From Romanomermis culicivorax (lineage: Eukaryota > Nematoda > Enoplea > Mermithida > Mermithidae), in the NCBI GenBank assembly GCA_963922205.1, contig CAWUHX010000131.1, positions 372,001 through 436,000 on the forward strand: a stretch of DNA of 64,000 bases, written 5' to 3'. The position numbers and the translations under genes were made by a program. The notes under the pieces were generated by a model. It made no database searches. It was given only the letters and a program-made list of their open reading frames with translations, and was not told the DNA's origin. Of the stretch, positions 23,130-37,900 are shown one piece after another. Numbering within the stretch: position 1 is the stretch's first letter; every line of letters begins with the position of its first letter.

Positions 23130-25511
23130 TCTCGACCAAAGCAATCATGCCCATGCATGTTCGTGAGGGATTTGGAGTACCATCCGTGGTAATCAAGTTT
23201 TTTATATGCGAAAATTCTCTGTAGTGCTAAACGTACAATTCATTAGACATTGATGAGTAGTATTTCCAGTTTGAGCTATATCACTAAAATGCACTCTACT
23301 CGAATCGTGATAATTTTAGTTGACAGAATTCTCGTTATGCACTGACAAAGATTTTTATCATTGTCCATGGATGAGCTGAAGTATTTTTTGTTGCGTAGCT
23401 CCTGCTCATCCCGCCATTAGTGGGAAAAAATGAAACTTTTTGATATCCAATCGCACTTTTTTCGTTGCGTGCTGCACTAGCTCGTTTTTCCATTCACGGA
23501 TGCCAGTTACGTATGAATCAAATCTGGGAAATATGCTGATGTGCTGATGTTTTCAATAAGCTAGATAATGCCGTCAACCAGCGAGGAAACGAAAAAATCA
23601 GCTAGAAATCCACCATTCTTCGTAAATTCGAGCAAAACAGCAAAAATCATACAGGCAACCCGAATTGAAAAAGCTGGTAATCAACCAGAAATTTTGATTC
23701 CTCAACCTGCAAAAACTTTTAACATGTCCAGCACTGATATAAGCGCAAAATTGTTTGTGGAACTTGGACTGAGATGCTCCTCGGCCCATAGAACTGTTGT
23801 TGCTGTGATGAAAAATCATTATTGAAACAAAAATAGTCCACTCCATCATCTTCGTAAACTTCGTTTAACTCCGCGCTTTGCTATTTCTCCAAAAATCAAG
23901 AAAGAATTGTGATCAAAAAGCTTTTTCAAATCGATAGCGAAGCACCTATTGAAGTATTGTGAGTTGGCTTCCTTCTCCCTCTTTGAACTTTCACGTCTAA
24001 ACTTACACATCGGCCAGAGGCACATAATGAAGCTGTGACGTCGAATTATAAGTGTTTTGAGTTCTATGATGCGTTTCAATGGGGATGTACAGTTGCAAAT
24101 TTTGTAATTCATCATTATGTATCCGCCTCTTCGTTCTTTAATTTGTATTTTTGTTCTGCATATCATAAAAGCCTAACTTTTCTGCTAATTATCTGAAGAT
24201 TGAAATTTGAACATTTGCAACACGTGCAATTTTCGTTTCTCCATTCCCTAAATTCGTCCTTCCATTATTCGTGAATATATTAATGAATCAAATAAAATTG
24301 TACGCCTATTTCGAAAACAAAATAGTTTCCCATGAACCATATTTATCGGAGTACTAAAAGTTATAATTATAATAATTTCGATAATAACTGTATACGAAAC
24401 CAATCATAATATTTTTATCATCGGAAAAATGAAATTCCATTGTTGCTAGGCGACGATGGCGGAGAAAATTCATGCAAGTTAGACGGTCATTATCGGAATC
24501 TTTCTGGAAGTCGAAGGATTTGAGTTCTAGACCTTCTGGACAGTGCCCGATTATACATATCTCATTATGCAAAAGTAATGAATATTTTATAATAATGATA
24601 AATAAGAGTAGAGTAATAGAAATATAATAGAAACTATGATACACTATTATATCATCATGTTGGAGCTTATTCATGATTTACCTAGTTTCCACGAAGTAGT
24701 TGCTATGAATCCACCTTCTCAGAAGCTGAAAGTCCACTGATTAACATTGAATGAATTATGGAATACTTAATCGGCATAAGATCCAAGAAAAATTTGAAAA
24801 TTGTTGCCAAGCAGTTTAAGATAACATTCTCGAAACAAGCAAAATTTGGATTCTTACAGCTGTTTTCATACATCCGGATTGATTTTATGCTATACTTGTG
24901 TCAACCAACTGAATTTGGAATTCAATAAAGTTTACCTTGATTTTTTTACTGTGTAGGTATGTAAAAATGTAAACTCATGACATGGCACGTTGGAAGCGAC
25001 ATTGCCATGGCTACAGTAAAAACACCACAGTTAAACGCTAATAAGCATACCAAGCATGGCAGCTTATCTTCTTCCTGACAGTGACTTCTAATGCCGATAT
25101 TTCTTGATGTTGTTTTTGCTCCTCCGGTGACTTCTAGTTTTGATCCTTGATCATAAGACAAACCATATGCATATAAATTTATTGTTTTACGGTATGAATA
25201 TCCTCCGCAAGCTGTATCAGCAAAAAATAACTAACTTGCTTTTCAGATTTTTGCACCCATCCCTGTGGTTTTTACTGTTTATGCTACGTCTTCAGGCTTA
25301 TTTGAAATCTTCCTCATGCTTGTTCCACGCTGTGATTGAATTTATGCAGATTAGATTACAAAGGCCTGCGATTTTCCCTGTCATGATTGTCCTAACCCTA
25401 TAAAACATCTGTGCCCCGAAGAATTTAACGCCTTTTGCGCACAACATATGCTAATTAACTTTCCTTCGTATGAATACATCGGTTAATATGTTGCAATGTT
25501 TTTTCTTTCAG
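23130..25511. other. intergenic upstream of the SK channel gene
   Basis: An 85-codon plus-strand frame at 23568-23825 is rich in Ser, Thr and Lys with no domain. It could be a small exon but has no clear partner. Otherwise nothing recognisable. The SK promoter may lie near 24.9-25.5 kb, but no element is diagnostic. Confidence 0.4.
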
Positions 25512-25541
25512 ATCGGGTCTTTTTTGCTTTTTTCATTCTTT

Positions 25542-25926
25542 ATGTCGTCTAATAAACAGATTGTGAGCAATTTGGACAATCAGCAAAAAAATCTTTCTTC
25601 TACGGCCTCCTGCGGACAACGCCAAGGAGATGGGACTAAGAAATTAATTAGTATCGACGGCGCTACCGTTCATTTGCCCTTCGCGACGGCCAAACACTTA
25701 AAAAAATATGCTCTTTCGCCCAATAACAATAACGGTAACATCGGAACTCATTGTATCGCGGCGTCGGCGTCCGATAGCGGTTCCGTTGTCATACGGCACA
25801 AAGCCAAAAAATTGTCGTCCGTCGACGAAAACGAGCAACTAATGGAGGAAGACTGGTTTATCTCGACGACCGAAGGAGCCAGCAGTAGACCGTGGTCAAT
25901 GGCCCGGTCCAACAGCCTCGGAACGA
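25542..25926 (+). CDS. kcnl: SK channel exon 1 (probable)
   Basis: A polypyrimidine acceptor (TTTTTCTTTCAG, to 25511) precedes the exon and the first ATG is 25542. The text is polar and Ser/Asn-rich (MSSNKQIVSNLDN at the start), with the same CpG-rich coding texture as the next two exons. Donor CGA|GTAAGG at 25927 leaves phase 1, which fits the AA at the start of exon 2. If the donor is not used, the frame runs to a TAG at 26049-26051 with an AATAAA about 210 bp on, giving a 169-residue protein instead. No domain recognised. Confidence 0.55.
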
Positions 25927-28900
25927 GTAAGGCTTTCGGAATTGGATGTAGTGCGGCTAAAACCCGGGACCTGCTGTATAGAGGCGTTCTTACCAATAAG
26001 TCTTACATACCGTTGCAAAGAAGACTTGTGATATGTCCTCAGAAATCATAGGTCTTATGAGAGACTAGTGAGTGTACATAGGCAACAAAGATAGCAAGGA
26101 GCTGATCACATAAAACTTTACCTACTCTATCACTATGTATCGTCTTAAAAATAGAGTAGGATCATCTAAAGAGCCGTTCATTGTCACCTGAAATTGGTAG
26201 TCAGTTTCCTTGAAAACAGAACTAGTCAAATTAAAAATTTCATCTTAAATGTATCAAAAAATAAACGAGTCATTACTTTCGTTGCAGTTTTTTTGCGGCG
26301 ATTTCAGTCCACAATTTTGATGCGGTATCGAAAATTTTCTGTATTAAATCATATCAACACCCTTTTCCTCTAAGACACCTTTTTGTGCTTCTAATTTGCT
26401 TGGGAAACACACATGGGAAATATGCGCATTTTTTCTGTTTATGTTTAGAGAGTGGAAATCTGTTAGTGAACTTTTGAGATGCATATTTTCATTGATAGAG
26501 CTTATATAAGAAATCAATTCTATTAGTTCGGACGTGATTGGCGACTGATGATTAGGCTGGTCACTTTCCGCGCTTTCGTGTAACTTTCGTATAGTTCGGT
26601 TTCACTTCTATTATTTTTATGTTTTCTCAACTTGTTCAATATTAGTTAGTTTTCAATTAAATCGTGAATGCAACACGTTTGAAAACTCTCAGTCGCTCCA
26701 CGGTGATTTGGTCATTCAGAAAAGTATGTACCACTGACTCTTCTAGCTATGTAACTCAGTGATAGCAGACAAACTAACCCTGCTAAAACCACGCGATTCT
26801 CTGTTTGTTAGATTCTTATAATTGCATATTTTTCAGGTTCTTCAAGAATATTTTCGAGGATTCATTTATATACTGTCTTGAAGTGCTTGTGGATAACGAA
26901 ATGTGCAAATAAAGACTATTTCATATTTTTGAAATCTGCTGCTGATATGATATTGTTCCTTTTCGTTCTATTAAAACTTGAAAATTTTTGAACTTGAAAA
27001 AACTTGAAAAAAAGAACATTAAAGCTTTGTGAACTATTTGAAAGTCTAATTTTTGTCATTTAAAAATTAAACAATGGTTGCGCTATTCTAATACAAAAGT
27101 TTTGATCGCTGAACATAAAGACAATAATTTTATCAGCTGATGGTGCGATTGTGTCTTTGTTCTCCGAACATCCCTTTTCGCTCAATGTCCCCATTCCCCA
27201 AAAGTCCGTATTCCCCCAAGGTCTCGATTCCACGAATATTGAATAAAATTTTCTTCGAATGATTAATAAAATTCGAGGTCCCCGATACAAAGCTAGTCGG
27301 GGTGCTTTAAAGGCTGGTCACTTCTTCATGGTTGGCAAACTCGGGTTCAGCATATCGGCGAAGAATTTTGGTCAGTCCTTCTTTGTAAGCTCGAATCGGT
27401 CTGATCCTATTTTCGGCAAATTTGATCATATTCCACGTCAGACTTAGCGCCTCTACGCTGACTGTATCAATTAGGGCACAAAGCTTAGTCCAGATTCTTG
27501 ATAACACGGTCATTTTTGATTATTGTCCTTCCACGTTCACTCTCAATTTATTACAATTCAGACATTCCTGCTGACGTAGTGGACTTATTTTTCTGGAAAA
27601 GATAAAAATTAGTGGAATTCACCGTACTTTCACATTTCCGTAATTCCGATTCCGATGCTTCGTGAAAATAAATTTCGCTCGGCAATAGCCTTCCATCGAG
27701 TAACAAATTCAACGATAAGATCTTAGTAATTTATTTTTTGACAATAATTCAAACTTCAACGACATTTACACTAATTTCTATTACGGTGCGAATTTTGTGC
27801 GAAGTTTCGTGGGAAAATTTTTTTTTGAACCGGGGAAACTTGCAATTTACAATGTTTCCAGGAAACATTAGCAATTTAGAAAATGCAATTTAAAAATAGC
27901 CTTCGTCTATTTGGGGGAAACAGGATTTGAGAATTTCGGGGAATGAGGACCCTTGGGGAAAAGGGAAAATCAATGTTTGATTTAAAGCATCCGTCGGGGA
28001 AACGGAACTTTGGGGGAAACGGTACTTTCGGGGAATGGGGACATTAAGGGGAAAAGTGCATACAAGGAATGCGAATACAACTGTTGTCCATGGACGTTAG
28101 CCCCTTCATGACTACAGCCCCATGAAGCGTTTCATGTCTTTTTTGGAAGTCTTTTGTTTGATACCAAAAGCACTAAAAACTGAAGAACTAAAACGAATTT
28201 TAAAAAAATATTCATTAAAACAAAATAATTTATTATATTTTGTCGAGTCTAGCTCATCTTGGCATTTGCGTTCATGGAAAACAATTTTATGTTTCCCTAT
28301 AAAGATATGTTTTTTGTGTTTCAATATTAATTATTCCCTTTCTGATCAGTTTCTCTGAAAAAATCCTCCAAAACTACCCAACCAACAAACAATAATGTTC
28401 AGCAATTTGCGTGCTGTGCGCTCTCCATAGATTTGGAATGATCTCAAATTAAATGACGTGTTGAATTTTTTGCTTGGATAGAAAGTGGGATCATTCGTCA
28501 TTTTTTATTTCCAAGAAAGATTTGTTTCCCGCTTTTTTTTAATATCTATAAAATTTTCTAAATTTTCTGACAAAGTAAACACTTCGTAGGCAGTGCTCTT
28601 ACTTGTTCGACTTTTTCACCTATGCTTTCACGAAGCTTTATCGCATAAATTTTTACACAAGAATTGTTGAGGTTTAGTTCAGTCAATTTTTCTCGCAAAT
28701 TTCCGACTGTATTAGATGTGTTGTATAACAAAAAATCGTATCGCAAAATATTAACTATGGCAACGAATCCCTTATTGAAAAGAAGAATATCATCTGTTGA
28801 ATCATATCGCGGTAGGATAAAAAAAATCGGTTGACCCTATGAACAACTTATTTAAATGACCTTTTGATTTGAAAGATATCGGTCATATCCTCAAATTTTT

Positions 28901-31900
28901 AAACAATTATTTCACGTTTTTGGATTAGAAAATCTAATCTGACTAGACACTGTTCACAAATACTCAGTTGTGGGTAAAATAGTACAATGCAGAAATTTTT
29001 AAGCTTTCTTGTTTAGGTGGAAATTGAACGGCCTCAGGTGGATTTACTGCGTAATTTAATTCTTCAATCAGTTTTTTAAAGGCATCAATAAAACTGGAAG
29101 ACAAATAATATATCTTATTTCTTCGATTTTACTCTACGTAGGACTGAAAATTTGTTAGCATCCCAAAAATTTTAATTTTTTTGTAAAAAAAAACCTACAG
29201 CAGAAGCTTTGTGGGAACGGTTCTGAAGACAGTAAACACGTATATCATTCTTGTAAATAATATTCTTTCCGAAAAAGTAGTCGAAATGAGTTTGTACGAG
29301 TAGCATCGAAATTCTGTTTTACATTATGAACTTGAAATGTCTTTCTGGCTACAGTCTTAGTAATTTTCATATTTACTCTGAAATTTGCATCAAAGTGAAT
29401 AATTATTGTATTTTCTAACGACCTGATCTACTGTGCCAGTATGAAAATTTCTTGTCGTTCCCATAGTATTCATTACTATGGAAGTATTTGGATTCTGGAT
29501 GGAATCAATTTTAATGCGTTGGGTGCTAAAAAATCAATTTGCAGCATCCACACAGCGTACTCTTCCAAACTCAGGAAAGTACTCGAACTTGTGCCTTTAT
29601 CAAAGCGAGTTGATCTTATGATTTGGAATTAGATACCGTGTTGGAAAAATGTCTTTAATGAAGCAGCGGGTCCGATCTGTTTGGACTTTCGATGCAGATT
29701 TCTCATTAAATTTAGGTGTATATTTAAATTATAGTCTGTTTTTCTTGAAATGCCTCCAGATTATGAATGTGGAAAGCAAGTAGTATTTCAGACTTTCACG
29801 ATTTTCTGGCAAACGGTATGTCATAGAGTGATGGAAATTTGCGAGCATACTGATCCAACCTTTAAAAATTTTTCGAGCGAAAAATTTCACAGTAAGAGCT
29901 ATCTGTAAGCGATTGTGACGACGATGCTGATTTGTGTCACTTTTCTATTTGGAAGCATTTTATAATAAACAGACTATAGGTTCTTTTTTTGTCAGCATCC
30001 AGTTTCATAAGGTCAAGCATGTTAGTCTTTAGACTGGAAAACAGGAATGTTATACATATAGTTGGTTTTTCTGCTTATTTATCTATTCCAGCCATTTCAC
30101 TATCTGATATATTATGAGGCAAAATTCGAAGCTTTACTTGAACAGTTCTGAAACATTTTATCAAAAGAGATTAAAATGTTTTATATTTTTGCGTCCTCTT
30201 TTATCCTTAAGGCAGATTCATACTTCGTCCGGCATCCGGCGTCCGGCATCCGGCATCTGAAAAAAGTCTATTTTTAGATTTTTTCATCCGGCAAATCGTC
30301 CGGCAATCCGGTACCGGATGACGTCATTTTTTTCCTTTTCCCACGCTGACGTCTCATTCTTTTGCCGGAAGACTGGAATTTTGCCGGATGGGAAGAGTAG
30401 AAACAGTTTGTACTTTTCCGGATGCCGGAAAGCATATTTTGTATGTAATTTCAATTGAAGCGCGTGTTTGATTGATTTTTGCATATACAATGTGTGCGAG
30501 AGATATCGATTTTTTTAGTTGACAAAATTTTTTGTTTTTATGCTGAGTATTTTGTATGTTTTTTTCGTTCTTGAAAGCATATATATGTGCAGGATAGTCA
30601 TATAAAGAATTTTTTCTAGGCGTAATTATAGTTTAGTCACGCCTATGGAAGACTGACAAATTTGACAAATTTCTCTTCAATAAGTAGTACAAAATTGCTA
30701 GATCAAACAAGTTTTCTTCGTCTGACATCGTAATAATTACGAGTAGACCTGGAAAATAATATTATATATATTTTCCATACGCGATTTCTCCCGAAACAGA
30801 ATACTTCACAGATTTCAAAGTATTCTAACATAGTAAAAGCAAGAATAAATTGTCATCCGGCATTTCCGGCGCCGGAAGAAGTATGAATTGCCATCTCATC
30901 CGGCAATCTGCCGGAAGCCAATTTGCCGGATACCGGAAACCAAATTGCCGGATGCCGGACACTGAATGCCAGAAGCTAAAAATAGCTTGCCGGATGCCGG
31001 ACGAAGTATGAATCTGCCTCCGACACGATCTGAGCCAAAACATTTATCGCACGATCTAATTCAAGTGATTGTGTGAAAATATTTGAGCTGACCACAAATC
31101 TTTGAACCAATTGAGAGCATCCGAACTCTCACTAGTCATGAATTTTCTCGGGACACACTTTAGTCAAAGAATTATCGTTCTCATCGTTATGTGAAATCTT
31201 CTAAGATCGATTCGGGTCTCTGATGAACGTCAATCCAAATGTTATTTGTAATCAAATGTAATCAAGGCCATGACTGTCTGATGAGCATCATTGTTCTGAA
31301 GAATACTAAGAGAATGATGTATATTTTCTTATCTTAGAATATCCGATTCTTCATAATTTTTTCATTGCGTGAAAAATGCATACTTATTGTCAGTTTTGTC
31401 ATATTTTCACTTCCCTTCAACGTTGATTCTGTCTTTTTCTATCTTTAGTCGACTTCTCACTTTTGATTTCTTATTCTTGCGTTATTTTTTGTATTATCGC
31501 TTAAGATTTATTTTTTGGGTATTTGTTCTACTATTTATTTTGTGTTTTCATTTTCCTCATTTTTTGCGAATATGCCTTTCCTGCTACACATGTACCTCTC
31601 GGCACATGAAAGTATGAAACCTGCCGCCCTAACTTTTACGGGTTTTCATTCGTTTGATTCTTATCACCGTACTCATAATTTTCAGTTACTTTTTCGGTCA
31701 TTTATAAGCTTTTCGGTTTCATTGCGATCACTAACAGATAGACACAATATGATTCTTTGGTATCATTTCCGGAAAAACAGACGATCTTATTTTTATTACT
31801 TCTCACTGTTATTTTTTTATTTGCTAATTTCTTATTCATGATCTTTTTGTGTCGCTTTGCGCGCCGCGTTTCTTTCTCTTCAGATTTCGCATTATTTTTT

Positions 31901-34900
31901 AAGCTTGTTTTGAACTTTCCTGTTGCTATAATTCCTCCATGTTTCGTGATGTTTCCTATCTGAAACTGATAACGATGAAACCGTATTTCTCATTACATCA
32001 TTAGTCACCTTTTGCTTAACGTCACACTGTTGAATTTCACAATCAGTTCAGAGACACCCTGTTGAGATATTCGAAAATATACGCACAACATGTAGATTTT
32101 TTACTATATTCTTTTTGATATAGAATCTCCCATGGAAACAGCTGACACGGCCAGCAAATCGATTACAGTAAAAGACGACGATGCAAATGATACAGTAGCT
32201 TTTCGATCTTCGAATAAAAAGTGCCGTCGCGGCAACAGTGTACGCTTCAGTGATCATTTGGAAGACAACGACGGCGATACAGCCGCGGACGCCGGTAGCA
32301 GCTTTGATTATGCAAATGACGACAAAAACTGGCGATTCGTCGAATCACTGGACCGCAAGAAGACCAGTTTGCCGGCCGCCATTGCTTCGCCGCTGACGGC
32401 GATGAACGTGGACGGAGACGCCGAAGAGGTGACTATTTTTTCGTCGCGACGTCAACGGTCGTTGCTCCAGCGACACAAATTTTCTATGCCGGCGTATGGG
32501 ACAACGTCATCGACGGCGGCTGTCAATCGTAGTGTCGACGATAGTTATCGCAGCGGCGGCTGCGGTAGGATGTCGCCACGACTTTTTTTGTACCAATCGC
32601 GACGTAGACCAACGACCAGCAGTAATACCTTGTATTCGTTGAGTACGGAGTATTTACGGGCGGCGGGCTACCAAACACCGCCGTTTTGCAAACTTTTGTC
32701 CATTAAAAGGAAAAAGGGAACGGTGAGCAGTGGGGTATGTTCGTTTGACGTAGAGCAACAGCGGAGTAGCACCGGGCGAGGCTCAATGATGGCGGATGTC
32801 TCCGAACAAAATTCTGGTATTTTTTATTCTTTTCTTTTCCTTTTGCGTTATATTTTAGAAATTCCTTAATTTACTTACTACTGCACATGTTACCCCGATT
32901 TTGACGTTTGATCATGGCTGTGAATAATCTGCACCATATAACTACAGTACTCTTTCCACAGTATTTATTCAAAAAGATTTTTTTAAACGTTTTTTGCTGT
33001 GAATTTTGAGATATTATGAACAACGTAATTAATTGCGAGGTTTCTCATTGACAAAACTTATCAAAGTTTGTGCTCAGTTTTGATAGTAAGATTCAAAATC
33101 TTCTCTATAAAATACAGAAAAAGATTTTCCTCCGTTTTACCTGAAACTGTATAGCGATTCTAAATTTGAATGATTCAGCTTCATCTCTCATTTTTGAAAT
33201 ATTTCGAATGTCTCGCTCGAACTCAAACTAGTGTGGAATCATTGTTTATGTATAATGTAATACGTGTGTCCTTATTGAACTTGGCATGTGCGTCGTGGGC
33301 GTCGTCTTTTAAGACTTCAGTGTGCGATTCGAGCCTGTAAGTGCGCCTTCTGACAGAAATGTGTGGAATTTAGAATTTTTTTGGAAACGCCATAATATTG
33401 TTAGAATTTTACGCTCATCACGTCATTTTTCATAATGTTATTTACGCCAATTCTCCTGATTTTATAACAACAACAACTTTCTTACTTTGTACCCTTTTTA
33501 CATCTCACGCTTTTCAGTTATGTAATTGAAGTTTTTCTGAGCTCACAAAAATTTAAGAATAGGTAATTATCGTGAAACTAGGTCCCTGTAGCCTTGCATG
33601 GAGATGGGAATACTAGCACGTAAAAGCTATTCTAGATATACTTGGAAAGTGGGACACCTTGCCCCTTTTGGCTTTTATTCATAATTGAAATAAAAAAGAA
33701 GAGGGAATCGAGTCTTTTTTCTTTCATTTCGAGGACCAATGAGCGCCTTATTTTGGTATGCAAATCGATTCAACAAACGCGGCTCCGGGATATTCAAACC
33801 TTTTATTCGTTTATTGCTTGAAAATATTGATTTGACTTTTTCGATTGAAATTTTTGAAAAATTTATTTATTTCATCTCTCGTGCTTATTTCTGTTTATTC
33901 TAAAGCTATATTATAATTAATTCTAAAATCGTTTTGAAGTCCACGCATTTTTAGGAACTTCTGAACGATATAAAATTTATGGACTTTTTTCAATGCATAC
34001 TTATGATTATTGACCGTAGTGATCAGCAAGTCCATAAGGCAGACTTAGAATAGTCGTCTTTTCTGAGAGTACAATAGCTTGTCATGTTCGCATAGGAATA
34101 ATTTTTTAGTCGAAACTCGAAATGAGCATTTTTCACACAGCTTTTTCTTTGCTAAAAAGACAAAAACAATCTGGCATAGAGTACCGCAGCATTCTTTCTG
34201 AAAATATTCGACTACACGCTATGGCATTAGGACGCAGGAACATTAGGACACAAGAACATTAGGATGCAGGACATTAAGACGCAGGACATAGGACGCTAGT
34301 AAGCTGTCCCGTTACCTGCAATGTCCCATTACCTCCAACGTCCGATTACCTCCTACAATGCGTCGTCTTTTGAAATTTATGTTTCCACGTCCCATTACCT
34401 CCAATGAACAGTTACCTCCAACGTTCCATAACCTCCAATTTGTTAAAATGGCAATCGCGCCATGCGAATTTTTGACACAATGTAACAGTGTAAGCATAAG
34501 CCTAAGTCAAAACCGCATCTTACCATAAGCCTGCATTGATACTAATTTTCAGAAATCTTGGAATTTCTAATTTATATATATATTCTTCGAACACAGAAAA
34601 TGTTCCCATGTAGAGACTTTCAAGGTTCTTCATTTTCCTCAGTGCCACTTCTATATGACTAGCCTCCAATAATACCCTTCAGCATGACTTCCACAATGAT
34701 TGTCTATCAAAAAATGCATAAAATTCAATTATTTTGAGACAAGCGTTTTAATGTTGATTTCACTTTTTTCGTTTAAAGTGCCGAAAATCTTCAGTTTGTT
34801 TGGACTGTAAAATTTTCTCAAATTATTATCTTACTATATTAAAAAGAATTACGTACTTCCTACAGTAATCTTCGTCTTACTGTTGTTTCCTAATGTGAAG

Positions 34901-37900
34901 ATTCCTAAAAATTCACCTCTCTTACTACGGTAATTTTTGTTTTACTGTCATCTTTGCAAAAGTTGATTCTACTGTAAAATTTTCTCAAATTGTCATCTTA
35001 CTGTATTTCGAAAAAATATTCTTCTTCCCTAGAGTAATCTTTATCTTACTATAATTTCCTACTGTGAAAATTTCTAAACATCCACCTCTTCCCAGCGTGC
35101 TAATGTCCTGATGCCTGCGTCCCAATTTAATTCGTCCTAATGTCTGCGTCCTAAATCCTTGCGTTGAAATGTCCTGCGTCCTAATGTCCCTCTGTCCTAA
35201 AGTCTCAAGTCCGAGTGAGGCGTCACGCGGTTAACCATGTGGTGACTCTTACAGGTTTTGTGGATCTTATATGGTTAGACGTGGTAACCCCTAAAGACTG
35301 AAAAATTAAATTTTTTCCTGAAAATGGCCGTTTATGGAAGAGAAGTTTGAGAAAGTTATTTTTCAGAGATTTGCGTTTTGAATAGTTAGTTTTATGACTT
35401 TTGGGGTGAATTGCTTTCCGTTGTTTTTATCCTTTTGAAAGAAAATTTTGACTCTTTTCTCTGAACTCTCCATGAGCTCCCCATTACCCTCCAGCTACTC
35501 CTTCAAAAAATTTTTACGGCATTTTATGATTTGTGGCTCACTCCGGCAAGCTCCATTAGCTGTTACATGTATGACACACATCATTTGGATTGATACATTT
35601 GTTAGTCTACTCCGCTTGGCCTCCAACAAACTCGTTTCAAATTTCTCCGGTAAAAGCTTCATAGACCCTTTTTTGTGGTGCCACTTCCTATCTTCATTTT
35701 GTCTGCACCCGTTCAATGACAATACTAACCAATCTAATGTTGGCTGCGTTCACTGATAATGTTTGAAGTTGTTTTAAGTGAACAACTTGACGTTGATATT
35801 GATGACGATCACAATCGAAAAAAGCGGAAAAGTTGAATTCAGATTTCTGACTTCTCCTTGGTTAAGCATACAGACCACTCGTTTATTGTAATCTTCAAAA
35901 GATTTCTAAACGAAGTCTCAAATAAATAAGCGAGGCTGGACATCAATCTTCCCATTTTTCTGAATATCCTCTCCATATTGGCCTTGAACCAGTCACCCCC
36001 ATCCCACTTAGCCTCGAACATACTTGAGCATCCGGAATTCTGATTAACAATTTTCTGATTAACAATATATCCTTTAACAATTTTTCGAGTAAAAAATTTT
36101 ACAGTAAAAGCGATTTGCAAACGATTTCGACGACAGTACTGATTTATGTCACTTTTCTATTTGGAAGCGTTTTATAAAAAACAGACTAAAGAAATCTTAA
36201 TTTGCAAAAAAATTCAACTACAGCCATCTTTAAGCTCCGCTAAAATGAAGAATAATGGAGTCGATTTCCTTCCTTCCTTCCTTCCTCCTCGAAGTGCCCG
36301 AGAAATTTTCTTATGATCATACACAAGGAGGTTGGAAAATGAATCTTTTCAACACTTATTCCATGTTTCAGGTTTAATGCTTTCGGCCTAAAATTATGTT
36401 CAGACTTGAGCAATGAGCTGATGTTTTCAATCAGAGGTAGAAAATCAGCTCGTAGTTAACGACGTTTCTTATTTTTTTTCTTGACTTTGATTAAAGATAT
36501 CTTAACGGTAGATTTCTCATGTCATTATGCTTCTTCTAAAAAATTTGTTCCACCACGCTTTCAAATAAAACTTCAAACTCGGAAGGAGCAATTGTTTCCT
36601 TAACTTTGTAGAATTAACGGCTCTAAATATGTCAGAATAATCGAAAAAGCGCAAGAACGTTTTTAATTAGCATATACGAGCCCTATCAAATGAAAAAACG
36701 AATAGGGAAAAAACGTGAAAAAATTGGCGAATATGTATGTTCCATAAAATCGAATATTTCGACTGGAAACAGAATGTTCCATTACAAAAAAACTTTCTTC
36801 GTAATTTGCATATTTGTGATCATGTTGTGGGCAAATCAATGATGTTGATTAGGAGTATGCCACTGGTATTTCATAAAATCAAGTATATTGACTATAAAAC
36901 GATTAAGTGTGTATTATTTGGTCACTTTTCTAGTTCTATTTTTGATATGGCCTTTATTATTCGTGCCTTTCCGGATCGTTGCGATTTTCGGTTCAAAAAC
37001 TCATATTTAGTCACGACAACAGTTCTACGGGCTATCAGGTGAACACAAGACCACGGTCTTCTGAAACGTGTTAAGGTACTATAGTCACTTTTTTAAATGT
37101 TTTTACTTCGACTGCAATTACCTGCAACCTGAAAACAGGTTGCAGGTTACGGGTTGCAGCTTGGTTGCACCTGGTTGCAATAGTCTGAACACGTCTGCAA
37201 CCTGCAATTGGGTTGCACTTGATGGCAGAGACTGGTCGCAACCTCGAATGAGCATTGTTTATTTTTTAGCTGCAACCGACACAGTTTTTGCTTCCGTGCA
37301 CATTAAATTGGGTTGTAGTTTGTGCACACTCTTGATTTAAAATTCATTATGGCGATTTGGGATAATGATACAACTCAATTACTGATAAGTTTATACTCGT
37401 CCGTAAAGCTGGGATATTCGAGTTTCAATTCAGCGATCAAATTGTGAAAATATCCTTTCTTTTTTCGATTCGAAATGTAAGGCTGGCCCAGTTCTTGTTT
37501 GAAGCATCTTGATTTTCAAAATACTCACTGTAGCCCCAAAGCAAAACCGTCGCTTTGATTTGCAGACTCATCATAAAATAAACTGAAATTTTTTCCAGGT
37601 TGCACTGTTGAGTTGAACCTACGTGGGACCATGTGATTGCAGCAAAATTAATACTGCAACCTGCAGCCTACAACCTGGTTGCAGGTTGCCGTTTGCAGGT
37701 AATTGCACTCATGTGAATGGGTCTTTATATATTTTGCATCATATGGGTTCCATCATTTTTCCGCCTTTTTTCCTGACAGGCTTTTCACGTTATTGTAATC
37801 AACATCATCGATTTACCAAAACAATCGATATTGCCATGATTCGTAAAAATGCAAATTCTGGAAGCTCCTTTGTAAAATGAACATTCTTATCTTTTTGAGC

